Positions 1 through 7,602 of a DNA stretch of 17,590 nucleotides are shown piece after piece. Position numbers and translations under genes: made by a program. The stretch spans positions 1-17,590 of the forward strand of contig JAISXK010000047.1 in the NCBI GenBank assembly GCA_031270585.1. The letters are read 5' to 3'. Below the pieces are notes generated by a model. The model made no database searches, was not told the DNA's origin, and saw nothing but the letters and a program-made list of their open reading frames with translations. Source of the DNA: Clostridiales bacterium (GTDB lineage Bacteria > Bacillota > Clostridia > Christensenellales > CAG-138). How positions within the stretch are numbered: the stretch's first letter is position 1; each line of letters starts with the position of its first letter.

Positions 1-558
1 GGCGTCTTCAACGGCCTTTGCAAGCGCCTCCCGGTATGCTTCGGTTTCATCCTGCAGATGGAACTCTATGGAAACCAGCTCGTTTGCCCCCGCCTGCATG
101 GCGGCCGATACGATTTCGCCCGTGCGCTTTACATGGATAATCGTAATGCTGATGGTGTTGGCGGCCGTATACCCCACAATATCGCCCGCATCTTTATCGA
201 CCCCCCGCACAGGCAACACCGCAACCATGCGCGTCTTGATGTTTTCATCCAATATGCCATTTTCTTTGATGGCCAGCAGCACGGCGGACATCACCTCGCC
301 GTTCAACGCTTGCGCCTCTTCGGCCGTGGCTCCCTGCACGGAAACCGAGAGCTCAACCAAGGCAACGTCGGGCTCAATCTCCATCGTGCCGACGCCGGTA
401 ACGGTAAGCGTGCGTTTTTCACGCTCCAGTTCCTGCTTAATGACAATTTCCTGCGTGGTAATGCCGCTTCTGACATCCTCTTCGATTTCGTCGGGCGTTT
501 TGCAGCCCAAAGCCAGCAACGCGGCACCGCACAGCGCAAGTAGAAGCAGCTTTTTCAT
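1..558 (-). CDS. SIMPL-domain (DUF541) lipoprotein, C-terminus cut by window edge
   Basis: The minus-strand frame is open from the ATG at 558 through base 1, giving 186 residues without a stop, so the C-terminus lies outside the window. The N-terminus (MKKLLLLALCGAALLALGC) is a lipoprotein-type signal with Cys19 as the likely lipidated residue; its lipobox (ALGC) is slightly off consensus. Residues from about 48 onward (RTLTVTGVGTMEIEPDVA) are the typical opening of SIMPL/DUF541 domains, followed by VGYTAANTISITI, another hallmark segment. Family members are exported or periplasmic-side proteins of poorly defined function, some linked to envelope or oxidative stress. The start lies 3 bp after the yebC stop, so translation is probably coupled with yebC. 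The family call is firm; the cellular role is unknown. Confidence 0.85.
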   Translation of the reverse strand, partial: MKKLLLLALCGAALLALGCKTPDEIEEDVRSGITTQEIVIKQELEREKRTLTVTGVGTMEIEPDVALVELSVSVQGATAEEAQALNGEVMSAVLLAIKENGILDENIKTRMVAVLPVRGVDKDAGDIVGYTAANTISITIIHVKRTGEIVSAAMQAGANELVSIEFHLQDETEAYREALAKAVEDA

Positions 559-561
559 GCT

Positions 562-1299
562 CTAATCCTCGCCGGGAAGTATGCCGTTATGAAAAACATT
601 CCGCACATCATCGTTATCTTCCAACAAATCCAAAAACTTCTCAACCTTTTGGGCGGTTTCATCATCTTTGATTCCTACCGTGTTCTGTGGAATTCTATCA
701 AGCCCCGCAGATATAAACATATAACCCGCGCCTTCCAGCGTCTCGCGCACGGCGGAAAAATCGACCGGCGCCGTGGTGATTTCAAAAGCGTCGTCCAACA
801 CGGCAAAATCCTCCGCGCCTGCGTCAAGCGCCGCCATCATGAGTTCGTCCTCATCGTCGCTCTCTCCACGCTCAATCAAGATAACGCCTTTTTTGTCGAA
901 CATCCACCCAACGCAGCCCGCAGCGCCCAGCGAGCCGCCGTTTTTGTCAAATATATGCCGCATTTCCGCAGCGATACGGTTGCGGTTATCCGTCACTACA
1001 TCCACAATCATCGCGATACCGCCGGGGCCGTAACCTTCGTATACGCATTCTTCATAGTTTACGCTGCCAAGCTCGCCCGAAGCTTTTTTGATGGAGCGCG
1101 TGATGTTGTCGTTTGGCATATTGTTTGCCTTGGCCGTGGCTATTACATCGCGCAGTTTGGCGTTGCTATTGGGGTCGGCTCCGCCTTCCTTTACGGCAAT
1201 CGCGATTTCGCGGCCGATCTTAGTAAAGATTTTGCCCCGCTGAAAATCCGTCTTTTCTTTTTTGTTTTTTATATTTGCCCATTTTGAATGGCCTGACAC
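562..1299 (-). CDS. yebC: YebC/TACO1-family protein (probable translation factor)
   Basis: This 245-residue protein begins with the diagnostic MSGHSKWANIK signature (GTG start) and keeps the KAxxNNMPxDNIxRAI-like segment (KANNMPNDNITRSIKKASG), YEGYGPGG and DVVTDNRNR, so it is a full-length YebC/TACO1 member. Family members were annotated as transcriptional regulators; more recent work on several bacteria and on mitochondrial TACO1 points to relief of ribosome stalling at polyproline stretches. The same frame is open further upstream into the neighbouring glycosylase gene, but the GTG at 1297-1299 is chosen because GGAGG lies 7 bp before it and the protein family begins there. It sits 46 bp after the uracil-DNA glycosylase gene and directly before the SIMPL lipoprotein gene, probably in one transcript. 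Confidence 0.95.
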   Translation of the reverse strand: MSGHSKWANIKNKKEKTDFQRGKIFTKIGREIAIAVKEGGADPNSNAKLRDVIATAKANNMPNDNITRSIKKASGELGSVNYEECVYEGYGPGGIAMIVDVVTDNRNRIAAEMRHIFDKNGGSLGAAGCVGWMFDKKGVILIERGESDDEDELMMAALDAGAEDFAVLDDAFEITTAPVDFSAVRETLEGAGYMFISAGLDRIPQNTVGIKDDETAQKVEKFLDLLEDNDDVRNVFHNGILPGED

Positions 1300-1345
1300 G
1301 CGCAATCCTCCCAACCAATCGTGATGATGCTTTGTATTATAGCAT

Positions 1346-1903
1346 TCATGCGCCCGCTTGTACAGCGGCGCGCAACGCCTGCAGATCGGCCCATGCCTCT
1401 TTCTTTTTGCTTTCATCGCGCAGCAACGCCGCCGGATGGTAGGTGGGTAGGATTTTGATGCCCTGCTTTTCCTTCCAGACGCCCCGCTCTCTCGTAATGC
1501 GCGCATCGGGGCTATATATATGCCTTGTGGCGGTTGCGCCCAGGCATACGATGAACTTTGGTTGTATCAGTCCGCATTGCGCGCGCAAAAACGGCAGACA
1601 CGCCGTGGCCTCCTCGTATAGCGGTACGCGGTTGTTAGGCGGCCTGCATTTGACTATGTTCGCAATATACACCTGTTCCCGGCTCAACGAAATAGCCGCC
1701 AGCATTTTATCCAATAGTTGCCCTGCGGGGCCCACAAACGGACGGCCTTGTTTATCCTCTTCATAACCGGGCCCCTCACCCACAAAGAGTATATCGGCGG
1801 CCTGATTGCCCTCGCCAAGCACCACATTCGTGCGTGTGCCACAAAGGCCGCATGCCGTGCAGGTTCGCGCTCTTTCAGATAGCAATTCCCAAGTCAGCCG
1901 CAT
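1346..1903 (-). CDS. Family-4 (FeS) uracil-DNA glycosylase
   Basis: The 185-residue product excises uracil from DNA in base-excision repair. Four cysteines at 15, 18, 86 and 102 match the 4Fe-4S spacing of family-4 enzymes (Thermotoga, Thermus and archaeal types). Motif A is GEGPGYEEDKQGRPFVGPAG (residues 42-61) and motif B is HPAALL (156-161). The length fits the compact members of the family. The ATG at 1901-1903 has no clear Shine-Dalgarno sequence and lies 20 bp after the leuA stop, so translation may depend on coupling with leuA. It is the type common in Clostridia, and is distinct from family-1 Ung. Confidence 0.95.
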   Translation of the reverse strand: MRLTWELLSERARTCTACGLCGTRTNVVLGEGNQAADILFVGEGPGYEEDKQGRPFVGPAGQLLDKMLAAISLSREQVYIANIVKCRPPNNRVPLYEEATACLPFLRAQCGLIQPKFIVCLGATATRHIYSPDARITRERGVWKEKQGIKILPTYHPAALLRDESKKKEAWADLQALRAAVQAGA

Positions 1904-1923
1904 AGTATAAACCCGCTTTGGTT

Positions 1924-3441
1924 TTAAAAATATTGGTCACTGATCAATCGGTTGAGCCCCGCGATATAGCTTAGCACACTTGCTTCCACCACATCCGGCG
2001 ATATGCCGCGGCCCGACGCCACGCGGTCATCATACCCTACGCGCATGTTTACTTCGGCAATGGCGTCCCTGCCTTCACTGGCGGCTTTTACGCGGTATTT
2101 TAACAATTCAAGCTCCATTCCGGATATTTTATCCACGGCAAGCAGCGCGGCGTCGATGGCGCCGTTGCCCACGGCGGTTTCGGTATACGCAACGCCCTCG
2201 CGCATCATGGTTAAAGTTGCGGTGGCCTTGAGCACATTGGATGTGTAAGCCTGAAAACTCACCAGGTGGTAAATCTCGGGCACCTCGCTGATTTCGCCGC
2301 CCAGCAACGCCTCGATATCACGATCCGTCACCAGACGTTTACGGTCGGCCAGATCTTTAAATTTTATAAAGGCGATGTCGAGCTCTTCTTTGTCCAGGCG
2401 GTAACCAAGCGCCTCGGCGCGGTCGATAAACGCGTGCTTGCCGGAAAGCTTGCCCAATACCATGCCCTGGCCCACCATACCAAGGTCTTCCGCCTTCATC
2501 ACCTCATAGGTTGCGCGGTTGTTCAACACGCCATGCTGGTGTATGCCCGACTCGTGCAAAAACGCGTTGGCGCCAATGATCGCTTTGCCGGGACTCGGCT
2601 CTGCGTTGGTATAGCCCGCTACCATTTTGCTGGTGCGGTGTATCTCTTTTGTGTTGATGCCCGTTTCGCAGCCGTAATAATCCTTGCGGACATACAGCCC
2701 CATCACGATTTCCTCCAAGGCGGCGTTACCCGCACGCTCGCCCATGCCGTTTACGGTGCATTCCACCTGGCGCGCGCCCTGCAAAACCGCCTCCAGGCTG
2801 TTGGCTACAGCAAGCCCCAAATCATCATGGCAGTGCACGCCCAGCACAACGTCGTCGATGCCGTTCACGTTTTCTTTAATATATTTAATAAGCGCGCCAA
2901 ACTCCCGCACGGTAGAGTACCCCACCGTATCGGGCAGGTTTACGATTTTTGCGCCCGCCTCGATAGCGGTTTCCAGCACCCGGCGCAAAAAATCCTTATC
3001 GGTTCGCGAAGCGTCCTCGGGCGAAAACTGCACCTCGTCGCAAACGGTGCAGGCAAGCTTCACGCTGTTTTCTATGCGTTGCAACACCGTTTCGGGCGAC
3101 ATTTTTAATTTGTATTGCATATGTATATCGCTGGTGGCGATAAACGTATGGATGCGCGGCTTTTTCGCAAAGCGCACCGCCTGGTGCGCGGCCTTCACAT
3201 CCGCCTCGTTGCACCGCGCAAGCGAGCAGGTGGCGGCGGTTTTCAATGCCCTTGCAACATCCACAACAGCCTGAAAGTCGCCCTCGGAGGCATTGGCAAA
3301 ACCCGCCTCGATAATATCAACGCCCAAAATTTCCAGCTGTTGGGCAATGTTGACCTTTTCTGGCACGTTTAAATTCACGCCGGGGGTCTGTTCTCCATCG
3401 CGCAAAGTGGTATCGAGTATATAGATCCTGTTTGTAGCCAT
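1924..3441 (-). CDS. leuA: 2-isopropylmalate synthase
   Basis: This 505-residue enzyme condenses acetyl-CoA with 2-oxoisovalerate, the first committed step of leucine biosynthesis. The catalytic barrel opens with LDTTLRDGEQTPGV (Arg14, Asp15). The HCHDDLG motif (His203, His205) and GMGERAGNA (Asn239) supply the divalent-metal ligands with Asp15. Residues after about 370 form the C-terminal LeuA regulatory domain, where leucine feedback inhibition acts in the family (GNGAIDAA near 425, GRGISPDVVEAS near 478). AAGGGGA lies 5 bp before the ATG. No leuB, leuC or leuD is present nearby; it follows the NagB-like gene by 12 bp. Homocitrate or citramalate synthase is a less likely alternative because length and domain layout match LeuA. 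Confidence 0.95.
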   Translation of the reverse strand: MATNRIYILDTTLRDGEQTPGVNLNVPEKVNIAQQLEILGVDIIEAGFANASEGDFQAVVDVARALKTAATCSLARCNEADVKAAHQAVRFAKKPRIHTFIATSDIHMQYKLKMSPETVLQRIENSVKLACTVCDEVQFSPEDASRTDKDFLRRVLETAIEAGAKIVNLPDTVGYSTVREFGALIKYIKENVNGIDDVVLGVHCHDDLGLAVANSLEAVLQGARQVECTVNGMGERAGNAALEEIVMGLYVRKDYYGCETGINTKEIHRTSKMVAGYTNAEPSPGKAIIGANAFLHESGIHQHGVLNNRATYEVMKAEDLGMVGQGMVLGKLSGKHAFIDRAEALGYRLDKEELDIAFIKFKDLADRKRLVTDRDIEALLGGEISEVPEIYHLVSFQAYTSNVLKATATLTMMREGVAYTETAVGNGAIDAALLAVDKISGMELELLKYRVKAASEGRDAIAEVNMRVGYDDRVASGRGISPDVVEASVLSYIAGLNRLISDQYF

Positions 3442-3453
3442 GGGTTCCCCTTT

Positions 3454-4179
3454 TTATAAATCCACCGCAGCGTCCTCATCCAGCATATAGGTAACGTTGG
3501 GGTGCAGTTGCAGCATGCTCGCAGGCACTGTGGGCGTGATGGATGTGGAGAGCATCAGCGACGCCCGCTCCGCCACCTCGCCGCCCAACGCCACCAATAT
3601 GATGTGTTTTGCCGTCATCAATGTGCTCATGCCCATGATGATGGATTGGGATGAGACTTCTTTTTCATTCGGGAACATGATTTCACATTCCTCAATGGTG
3701 CTTTGCGGCAGCAGCTCAACATGGGTTAGCGCCGAAAATTCTCTGGCGGGGCTGTTGAGCGCAAGGTGGCCGTTTTGCCCGAGCATCAGCAACAGCACAT
3801 CCATGCCGCCCCTTTCCACAATATCCGCTTCGTAGGACGTGCACGCCGCGCCCAAATCCTGCGCGTTGTGGTTGGGCGCGTTTACGCGCGCGTAATCCAT
3901 GCCCACGTGCTCATAGAGCGCGCGGTTGATAAAACCGCCTTGTATGCCGGGCATGCCCGGTCTGCGGTTGATATTTTCGCCGGTGTGGAATGTAACGGCT
4001 TCGCTCCAATCCAGCACGCTCTCGGCCGTCATGGCGCATAGTTTTTGGTATACCACCTGCAGCATGGCGCCTGCGGATAGGCCTATCACAGAGTTGGGCT
4101 TTTTGATAATCTGCGCCGCGATCATCGTTGCGGCGGCGGCGCTTGCCGCGTTTTTGTTGCGATAAATCATGATACCCAT
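3454..4179 (-). CDS. NagB-fold protein with a degenerate deaminase active site
   Basis: The 241-residue product is homologous along its length to glucosamine-6-phosphate deaminase/isomerase (NagB). Visible landmarks are VIGLSAGAMLQVVY (residues 31-44), TFHTGEN (63-69), GQNGHLALNSPA (134-145) and MGMSTLMTAKHIIL (182-195). By hand alignment to E. coli NagB, catalytic Asp72 becomes Gly67, Asp141 becomes Asn136 and Glu148 becomes Ser143; only the ring-opening His (His138) stays. The phosphate loop TGSTP reads AGAML. Asn at the Asp141 position may occur in normal Firmicute enzymes; the other changes should be disabling. GAGGAG lies 9 bp before the ATG at 4179. There is no nagA nearby. Its role is unknown: a sugar-phosphate sensor, a different isomerase or a pseudoenzyme are all possible, so I do not assign nagB. 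Confidence 0.85.
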   Translation of the reverse strand: MGIMIYRNKNAASAAAATMIAAQIIKKPNSVIGLSAGAMLQVVYQKLCAMTAESVLDWSEAVTFHTGENINRRPGMPGIQGGFINRALYEHVGMDYARVNAPNHNAQDLGAACTSYEADIVERGGMDVLLLMLGQNGHLALNSPAREFSALTHVELLPQSTIEECEIMFPNEKEVSSQSIIMGMSTLMTAKHIILVALGGEVAERASLMLSTSITPTVPASMLQLHPNVTYMLDEDAAVDL

Positions 4180-4212
4180 ATTCCAATGCTCCTCAACATT
4201 AAACTGATACTG

Positions 4213-5136
4213 CTATATAACGGATTGTATATAACGTAATATGTCGCCATACACTTCATCCCTGTTGATTTCGTTTAATAATTCGTGTCTGGCACCCTCA
4301 TAAAGCCTTAAGGTAACGGTATGGCCGGTGCTTATCAGCCAGTTGTACACCTGTTTTACACCGCCTGCACCCTTGCCGCCCACAGGGTCTTCACTGCCGC
4401 TCAAAAGCAGTATGGGCGCATGGGGTACCTGTGCCGCCCATTGTTTGCTGCTGATTTCCGTTAACCCGTCAAAGAGGTCGCGCATGCCTTCCGCCGTAAA
4501 TGCAAACCCGCATTGTGGATCGTTCTCGTATGCATCCACGACCGCGTGGTCGCGGGTGAGCCAGTCGTTGTTGGTTCTGTTGGGCGCAAACGCCTTGTTG
4601 TAAGTGCCGAAGCTCATGGTGCGCAGCAACGTGCTGGGCGATTTTTCGCCATTACGGGCAAGCTCCAACCCGGCAACGGCCCTGCCGACACCCAGCGCAG
4701 GATTTTTTCCCGCCGTGCCCATTAAAATAAACGCCGCTATGCCCCCGCCGTGCCGCGAAGCATATGTGCGCGTTAAAAAAGAGCCCATGCTATGGCCCAT
4801 CAAAACATACGGGAGTCCGTTGCAGCGCGCCGCCACGGAACCGTGCAACGTTTTCATATCCGCAACCAGGTTTGACCACCCGTTTTGCGCGCCAAAATAT
4901 CCTCCGGGGTAACCTTCGCCCATGCTTTTGCCATGGCCTGCGTGATCATGCAGCGCCACCGCTATGCCAGCGTGCGCCAGGTATGCCGCAAAATCGTGGT
5001 AGCGGCCCATATGCTCGGCCATGCCATGGGCAAGCTGCACCACCGCATTCGGCGCTTGCGGCATATACAGTTTTGCGTGGATATGCGCGACCTCCGTCGC
5101 CGAAGGGAATGAAAACTCCTCTACAAAATATGGCAT
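4213..5136 (-). CDS. Alpha/beta hydrolase, monoacylglycerol lipase / lysophospholipase type
   Basis: This 307-residue serine hydrolase has no signal peptide and is probably cytoplasmic. The nucleophile elbow is GHSMGS (Ser116), the acid is Asp250 in SGSEDPVG, and the base is His284 in GARHELLNE; HGMAEH (37-42) forms the oxyanion loop. The HGMAEH...GHGxS...GARHELLNE layout is typical of the PldB/monoglyceride-lipase-like group (Hydrolase_4), which cleave monoacylglycerols or lysophospholipids. The real substrate cannot be read from sequence. The GGAGG start signal is about 4 bp before the ATG. It is the first gene of the minus-strand run, 33 bp before the NagB-like gene, and diverges from the LysR gene, which may control it. 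Confidence 0.9.
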   Translation of the reverse strand: MPYFVEEFSFPSATEVAHIHAKLYMPQAPNAVVQLAHGMAEHMGRYHDFAAYLAHAGIAVALHDHAGHGKSMGEGYPGGYFGAQNGWSNLVADMKTLHGSVAARCNGLPYVLMGHSMGSFLTRTYASRHGGGIAAFILMGTAGKNPALGVGRAVAGLELARNGEKSPSTLLRTMSFGTYNKAFAPNRTNNDWLTRDHAVVDAYENDPQCGFAFTAEGMRDLFDGLTEISSKQWAAQVPHAPILLLSGSEDPVGGKGAGGVKQVYNWLISTGHTVTLRLYEGARHELLNEINRDEVYGDILRYIQSVI

Positions 5137-5184
5137 GCTACCTCCGTTTGCCCCTTTTTACATGCGTTCGAGGGCGTTTTTAAC

Positions 5185-5193
5185 AGTATATCA
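5185..5193 (-). promoter_or_regulatory. Candidate extended -10 promoter of the hydrolase-leuA-yebC run
   Basis: Read on the minus strand this is TGATATACT, an extended -10 (TGN then TATACT). It ends 48 bp before the hydrolase ATG. No convincing -35 is visible, as expected for an extended -10 site. The call rests only on this motif and its position. Confidence 0.4.
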
Positions 5194-5310
5194 CACCGGG
5201 GCGCGCCGAACCAGCCTGAACAACGCATTTTGCGGCCGCGTACGCGGTTGCACACATTTTGCCGTCACGGTGTTTTGCGGCCGCCCTGGGAAGAAGTTTT
5301 GATACCGCTC

Positions 5311-5356
5311 GTCAAAAGCGCTGTTGAAAGCGCGGTGAAAGTGCGGCAAAGAGCTT
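5311..5356 (+). repeat. Imperfect tandem direct repeats of 11-12 bp before the lysR promoter
   Basis: Four units start at 5311, 5323, 5335 and 5346: gtcaaaagcgct, gttgaaagcgcg, gtgaaagtgcg, gcaaagagctt. They share a (G)AAAGNGCG core with a 11-12 bp period, close to one helical turn, and end beside the -35 box of the lysR promoter. They could be a phased binding site for the LysR protein or another factor. The rest of the 300-bp gap (5137-5310) holds two exact copies of TTTTGCGGCCG (5228-5238, 5273-5283), 45 bp apart, and no gene. Confidence 0.45.
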
Positions 5357-5357
5357 C

Positions 5358-5386
5358 TTGCATCTGTTAAAGGAGTAAATTATAAT
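5358..5386 (+). promoter_or_regulatory. SigA-type promoter of the lysR gene
   Basis: A perfect -10 TATAAT (5381-5386) is preceded, 17 bp away, by TTGCAT (5358-5363), which keeps the TTG of the -35. The predicted start near 5393 gives a leader of about 45 bases before the lysR ATG. Confidence 0.6.
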
Positions 5387-5436
5387 GGTTATAAAGTACA
5401 TCTCAGTATTACCGTCGAAAGATAAGAGGGGATTAT

Positions 5437-6330
5437 ATGCCTGCCGATTTAGAGCTTTACCGGGTGTTCTGTACCGTGGCACGCTGTGGAAGCCTTTCGC
5501 ATGCCGCCAGAGAGCTGTATATCAGCCAGCCCGCAGTCAGCCAGGCTATGCGCAGGCTGGAAGACAGCCTCGGGTGCTCTCTTTTTACGCGTACCAGCCG
5601 GGGCATTACGTTTACCGGCGAAGGTCGCATGCTTTACAGCTATGCGGATAAGGCCGTTAGCCTTGTTACTGCGGCGGAAGATAAACTAAACCGTATGCGC
5701 ACGCTGCAATCCGGCGGGCTGATGATCGGTGCCAGCGACACGCTGTGCCAATATTTTTTGCTACCATATCTGGAGCGCTTTCATTCGGAATACCCCGAAG
5801 TGCAGCTACAGGTCACCAACCGCACCACACCTGAGACGGTTGAGCTTTTAAAGATCGGTAAAGTGGATATCGCGCTTGTAAATTTGCCGGTGGACGATGA
5901 AGCGCTCAGCGTGCGCGAATGTTTGCAGGTGCATGACGTATTCGTAGCCGCCGACCGTTTTGAGCACTTTAAAGGGCAAAAAATCTCACTCGATTTATTG
6001 GCCCGTGAGCCGCTTGTGTTGCTGGAGCAGGCTTCCAACTCACGAAAATATTTGGATATGTTTGCGGCGCAGCAGGGCGTTACGCTGCATCCCGAGATCG
6101 AGTTGGGCGCGCACAGTCTGTTGGTTGAGTTCGCGCGCATAGGACTTGGCGTCGCCTGCGTAACAAGCGAGTTTGCCAAGGATCATTTGGCCTCGGGTGA
6201 ACTGTTCGAGCTTGAGCTTGATCCGCCCATGCCGCCGCGCGCCATCGGGCTGATATCGCTTGACGGCGTGCCGCTATCCGCCGCAGCGTTCAGGTTTATA
6301 CAGATTGTGATGGGTGAGGATGAAGAATAA
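5437..6330 (+). CDS. LysR-family transcriptional regulator
   Basis: The 297-residue protein has the standard LysR layout. An N-terminal winged helix-turn-helix spans residues 1-60 (ARCGSLSHAARELYISQPAV followed by SQAMRRLEDSLGCSLFTRTS). A linker helix follows, then a periplasmic-binding-protein-like effector domain from about residue 88 (GLMIGASDTLCQYFLLPYL) to the end. Length is normal. AGAGGGG lies 6 bp before the ATG. LysR regulators commonly control divergent neighbours and themselves; here the divergent unit starts with the alpha/beta hydrolase and includes leuA, so that run is the natural candidate target. Inducer and regulated pathway cannot be told from sequence. Confidence 0.92.
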   Translation: MPADLELYRVFCTVARCGSLSHAARELYISQPAVSQAMRRLEDSLGCSLFTRTSRGITFTGEGRMLYSYADKAVSLVTAAEDKLNRMRTLQSGGLMIGASDTLCQYFLLPYLERFHSEYPEVQLQVTNRTTPETVELLKIGKVDIALVNLPVDDEALSVRECLQVHDVFVAADRFEHFKGQKISLDLLAREPLVLLEQASNSRKYLDMFAAQQGVTLHPEIELGAHSLLVEFARIGLGVACVTSEFAKDHLASGELFELELDPPMPPRAIGLISLDGVPLSAAAFRFIQIVMGEDEE

Positions 6331-6436
6331 TAAAATATCTCTTTCTGTTTCGACCTCGGCGAAGTCTTCAAACAGATACATGCAGCTTTCCTTTTCTTTC
6401 ATTCTTCCTTTATCGGATTTTTCCTGAAACCAGATT

Positions 6437-6452
6437 GCCGCAGTACTGCGGC
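6437..6452. repeat. 16-bp perfect palindrome between convergent genes
   Basis: GCCGCAGTACTGCGGC is self-complementary and can fold as a 6-bp GC-rich stem with a 4-base loop. It lies 8 bp beyond the stop of the acetyltransferase gene, in the 130-bp gap shared with the end of lysR. Neither strand has a clear T-run after it, so it is at best a weak or factor-assisted terminator. The overlapping GCGGC-GGGC-GCCGC pairing offers an alternative fold. Nothing else is evident in 6331-6460. Confidence 0.35.
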
Positions 6453-6460
6453 GCCCGCCG

Positions 6461-7573
6461 CTAGTACTCATCCGTAATGAAGCAAACCTGCCTGGGATAA
6501 GCGCTGTCAAGCGCCTCAGCCATAGCCTCGTTTTTTATCTGCGCCTCATTGGCGGCGGCAAGATCCGCTATGGAGCGGTAACCGCACAAAAACTGCCCCA
6601 GGCGGCCGGCTTCCAGCCTGATATGCGGCTCCCTGCGGGATGCTTTGCCACACCCGTCCCACACGCCGGCGTTTTGCGGCACGGAAGCGTCGGTCACCTC
6701 AAACACGTATTCGGCATTGCCTATGATCTTTTCCAGCATGGTGGAAACATTCGCAATGCCCATCACCCCCTGTGGCCGGGTTTCCGAGGTTGAGCCTCGC
6801 AACTCCACCCTGGCGTCGGGCGGCAGCTTCATATATAGCTTGCGCCCTCCGGCCTTATGCCGCAACGCATCGATCAGCATGGATAGCGTGCCGGTATCCA
6901 GCGCAAAGCACTCTTCCGCATGCAGCATATCGGGCATGGCGTAATATACACAATAGCCCGGCGCGTTCCCGTTTACCCTGCGCACAAGGCACTTGCCGTT
7001 ATCCGCTCCGTAATCACGCATTTTATACATAAAATCGCCCATGGTACGTGATACCACGCCTGAATACCCCGCCGTGGCCTTCTGGTAGCATAGCAAAAGC
7101 GGCGCGAGGTCTTCATAAAGCGACTGGGCCGCTATTTCACCCGGCTTGCGCGCGCAATTTGCGTTTTCAATCGTAAGGTAAAGCGTATCGGTGGCCGGGT
7201 AATGCCCGCGCGAAAAAAAGGTGGGCAGATGCGCCGGCGTATGGATGGCTATGGGGATGCCGCTGTTGCGCACGCGCTGCATGTAATGCAAAAATATCCG
7301 CTTCATATACCCCCTGCCGTTGCGCTCGGGGTGGGTGGAAACCCCCGCCAGCATGGATGCCATCACGACGGCGCCGCGCATGCGCACATGTAGCGGGTAA
7401 CTTTGCAACGCGCTCATAATCACGCCGTCCTCAAGCAGGCATGAGGAATATGCGGGAAAATACCGTTCACTGAAAAACCAATCCATAAATTGCTCGCTGT
7501 CGCCAAAGCAGAGCTTCCATAGTTCGCGAATACGGGCCTTGTCGGCCATGGTCGCGGTTTTTACCTGTAGCAT
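6461..7573 (-). CDS. Eis-like GNAT N-acetyltransferase
   Basis: The 370-residue product has the three-part Eis architecture. The N-terminal GNAT domain carries the acetyl-CoA loop GVSTHPERNGRGYMKRIF (residues 77-94) and FFSRGHYPATD, where Tyr125 sits at the position of the Eis general acid. A second, degenerate GNAT-like domain covers roughly 150-285. A C-terminal SCP2-like domain has FEVTDASVPQNAGVW (291-305) and HIRLEAGRLGQFLCGYRSIA (317-336). In mycobacterial Eis the C-terminal carboxylate takes part in catalysis; this chain ends in Tyr370. Eis-type enzymes acetylate amines, including aminoglycosides in mycobacteria, but the natural substrate here is unknown. AAAGGGG lies about 4 bp before the ATG. 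It diverges from thiN. Confidence 0.85.
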   Translation of the reverse strand: MLQVKTATMADKARIRELWKLCFGDSEQFMDWFFSERYFPAYSSCLLEDGVIMSALQSYPLHVRMRGAVVMASMLAGVSTHPERNGRGYMKRIFLHYMQRVRNSGIPIAIHTPAHLPTFFSRGHYPATDTLYLTIENANCARKPGEIAAQSLYEDLAPLLLCYQKATAGYSGVVSRTMGDFMYKMRDYGADNGKCLVRRVNGNAPGYCVYYAMPDMLHAEECFALDTGTLSMLIDALRHKAGGRKLYMKLPPDARVELRGSTSETRPQGVMGIANVSTMLEKIIGNAEYVFEVTDASVPQNAGVWDGCGKASRREPHIRLEAGRLGQFLCGYRSIADLAAANEAQIKNEAMAEALDSAYPRQVCFITDEY

Positions 7574-7602
7574 AATGCCCCTTTCTACTTTTCTTAAAAC
7601 AC

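Noticed and set aside
1300..1506. N-terminal extension of the YebC frame overlapping the uracil-DNA glycosylase gene
   Set aside because: YebC proteins begin at SGHSKWANIK, and a GTG with GGAGG at the right spacing stands exactly there; the extension reads the glycosylase gene out of frame.
2266..3108. 280-codon plus-strand frame opposite leuA
   Set aside because: It is antisense to a well-conserved leuA and its translation has no recognisable domain; long antisense frames are expected at this GC content.
5137..5436. Tandem repeats as a CRISPR or mobile-element remnant
   Set aside because: The units are only 11-12 bp, imperfect and without spacers or flanking transposase or cas genes; a promoter-proximal binding site is more likely.
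5385..5651. 88-codon plus-strand frame with AAAGGAG 9 bp before its ATG, overlapping lysR out of frame
   Set aside because: Its ATG overlaps the TATAAT of the lysR promoter, so its start signal would not be in that transcript, and the protein is an out-of-frame reading of the conserved LysR HTH region with no plausible composition of its own.
6274..6510. 78-codon minus-strand frame in the gap between lysR and the acetyltransferase gene
   Set aside because: It overlaps both neighbours, has no convincing ribosome binding site and ends inside lysR; it is probably chance.
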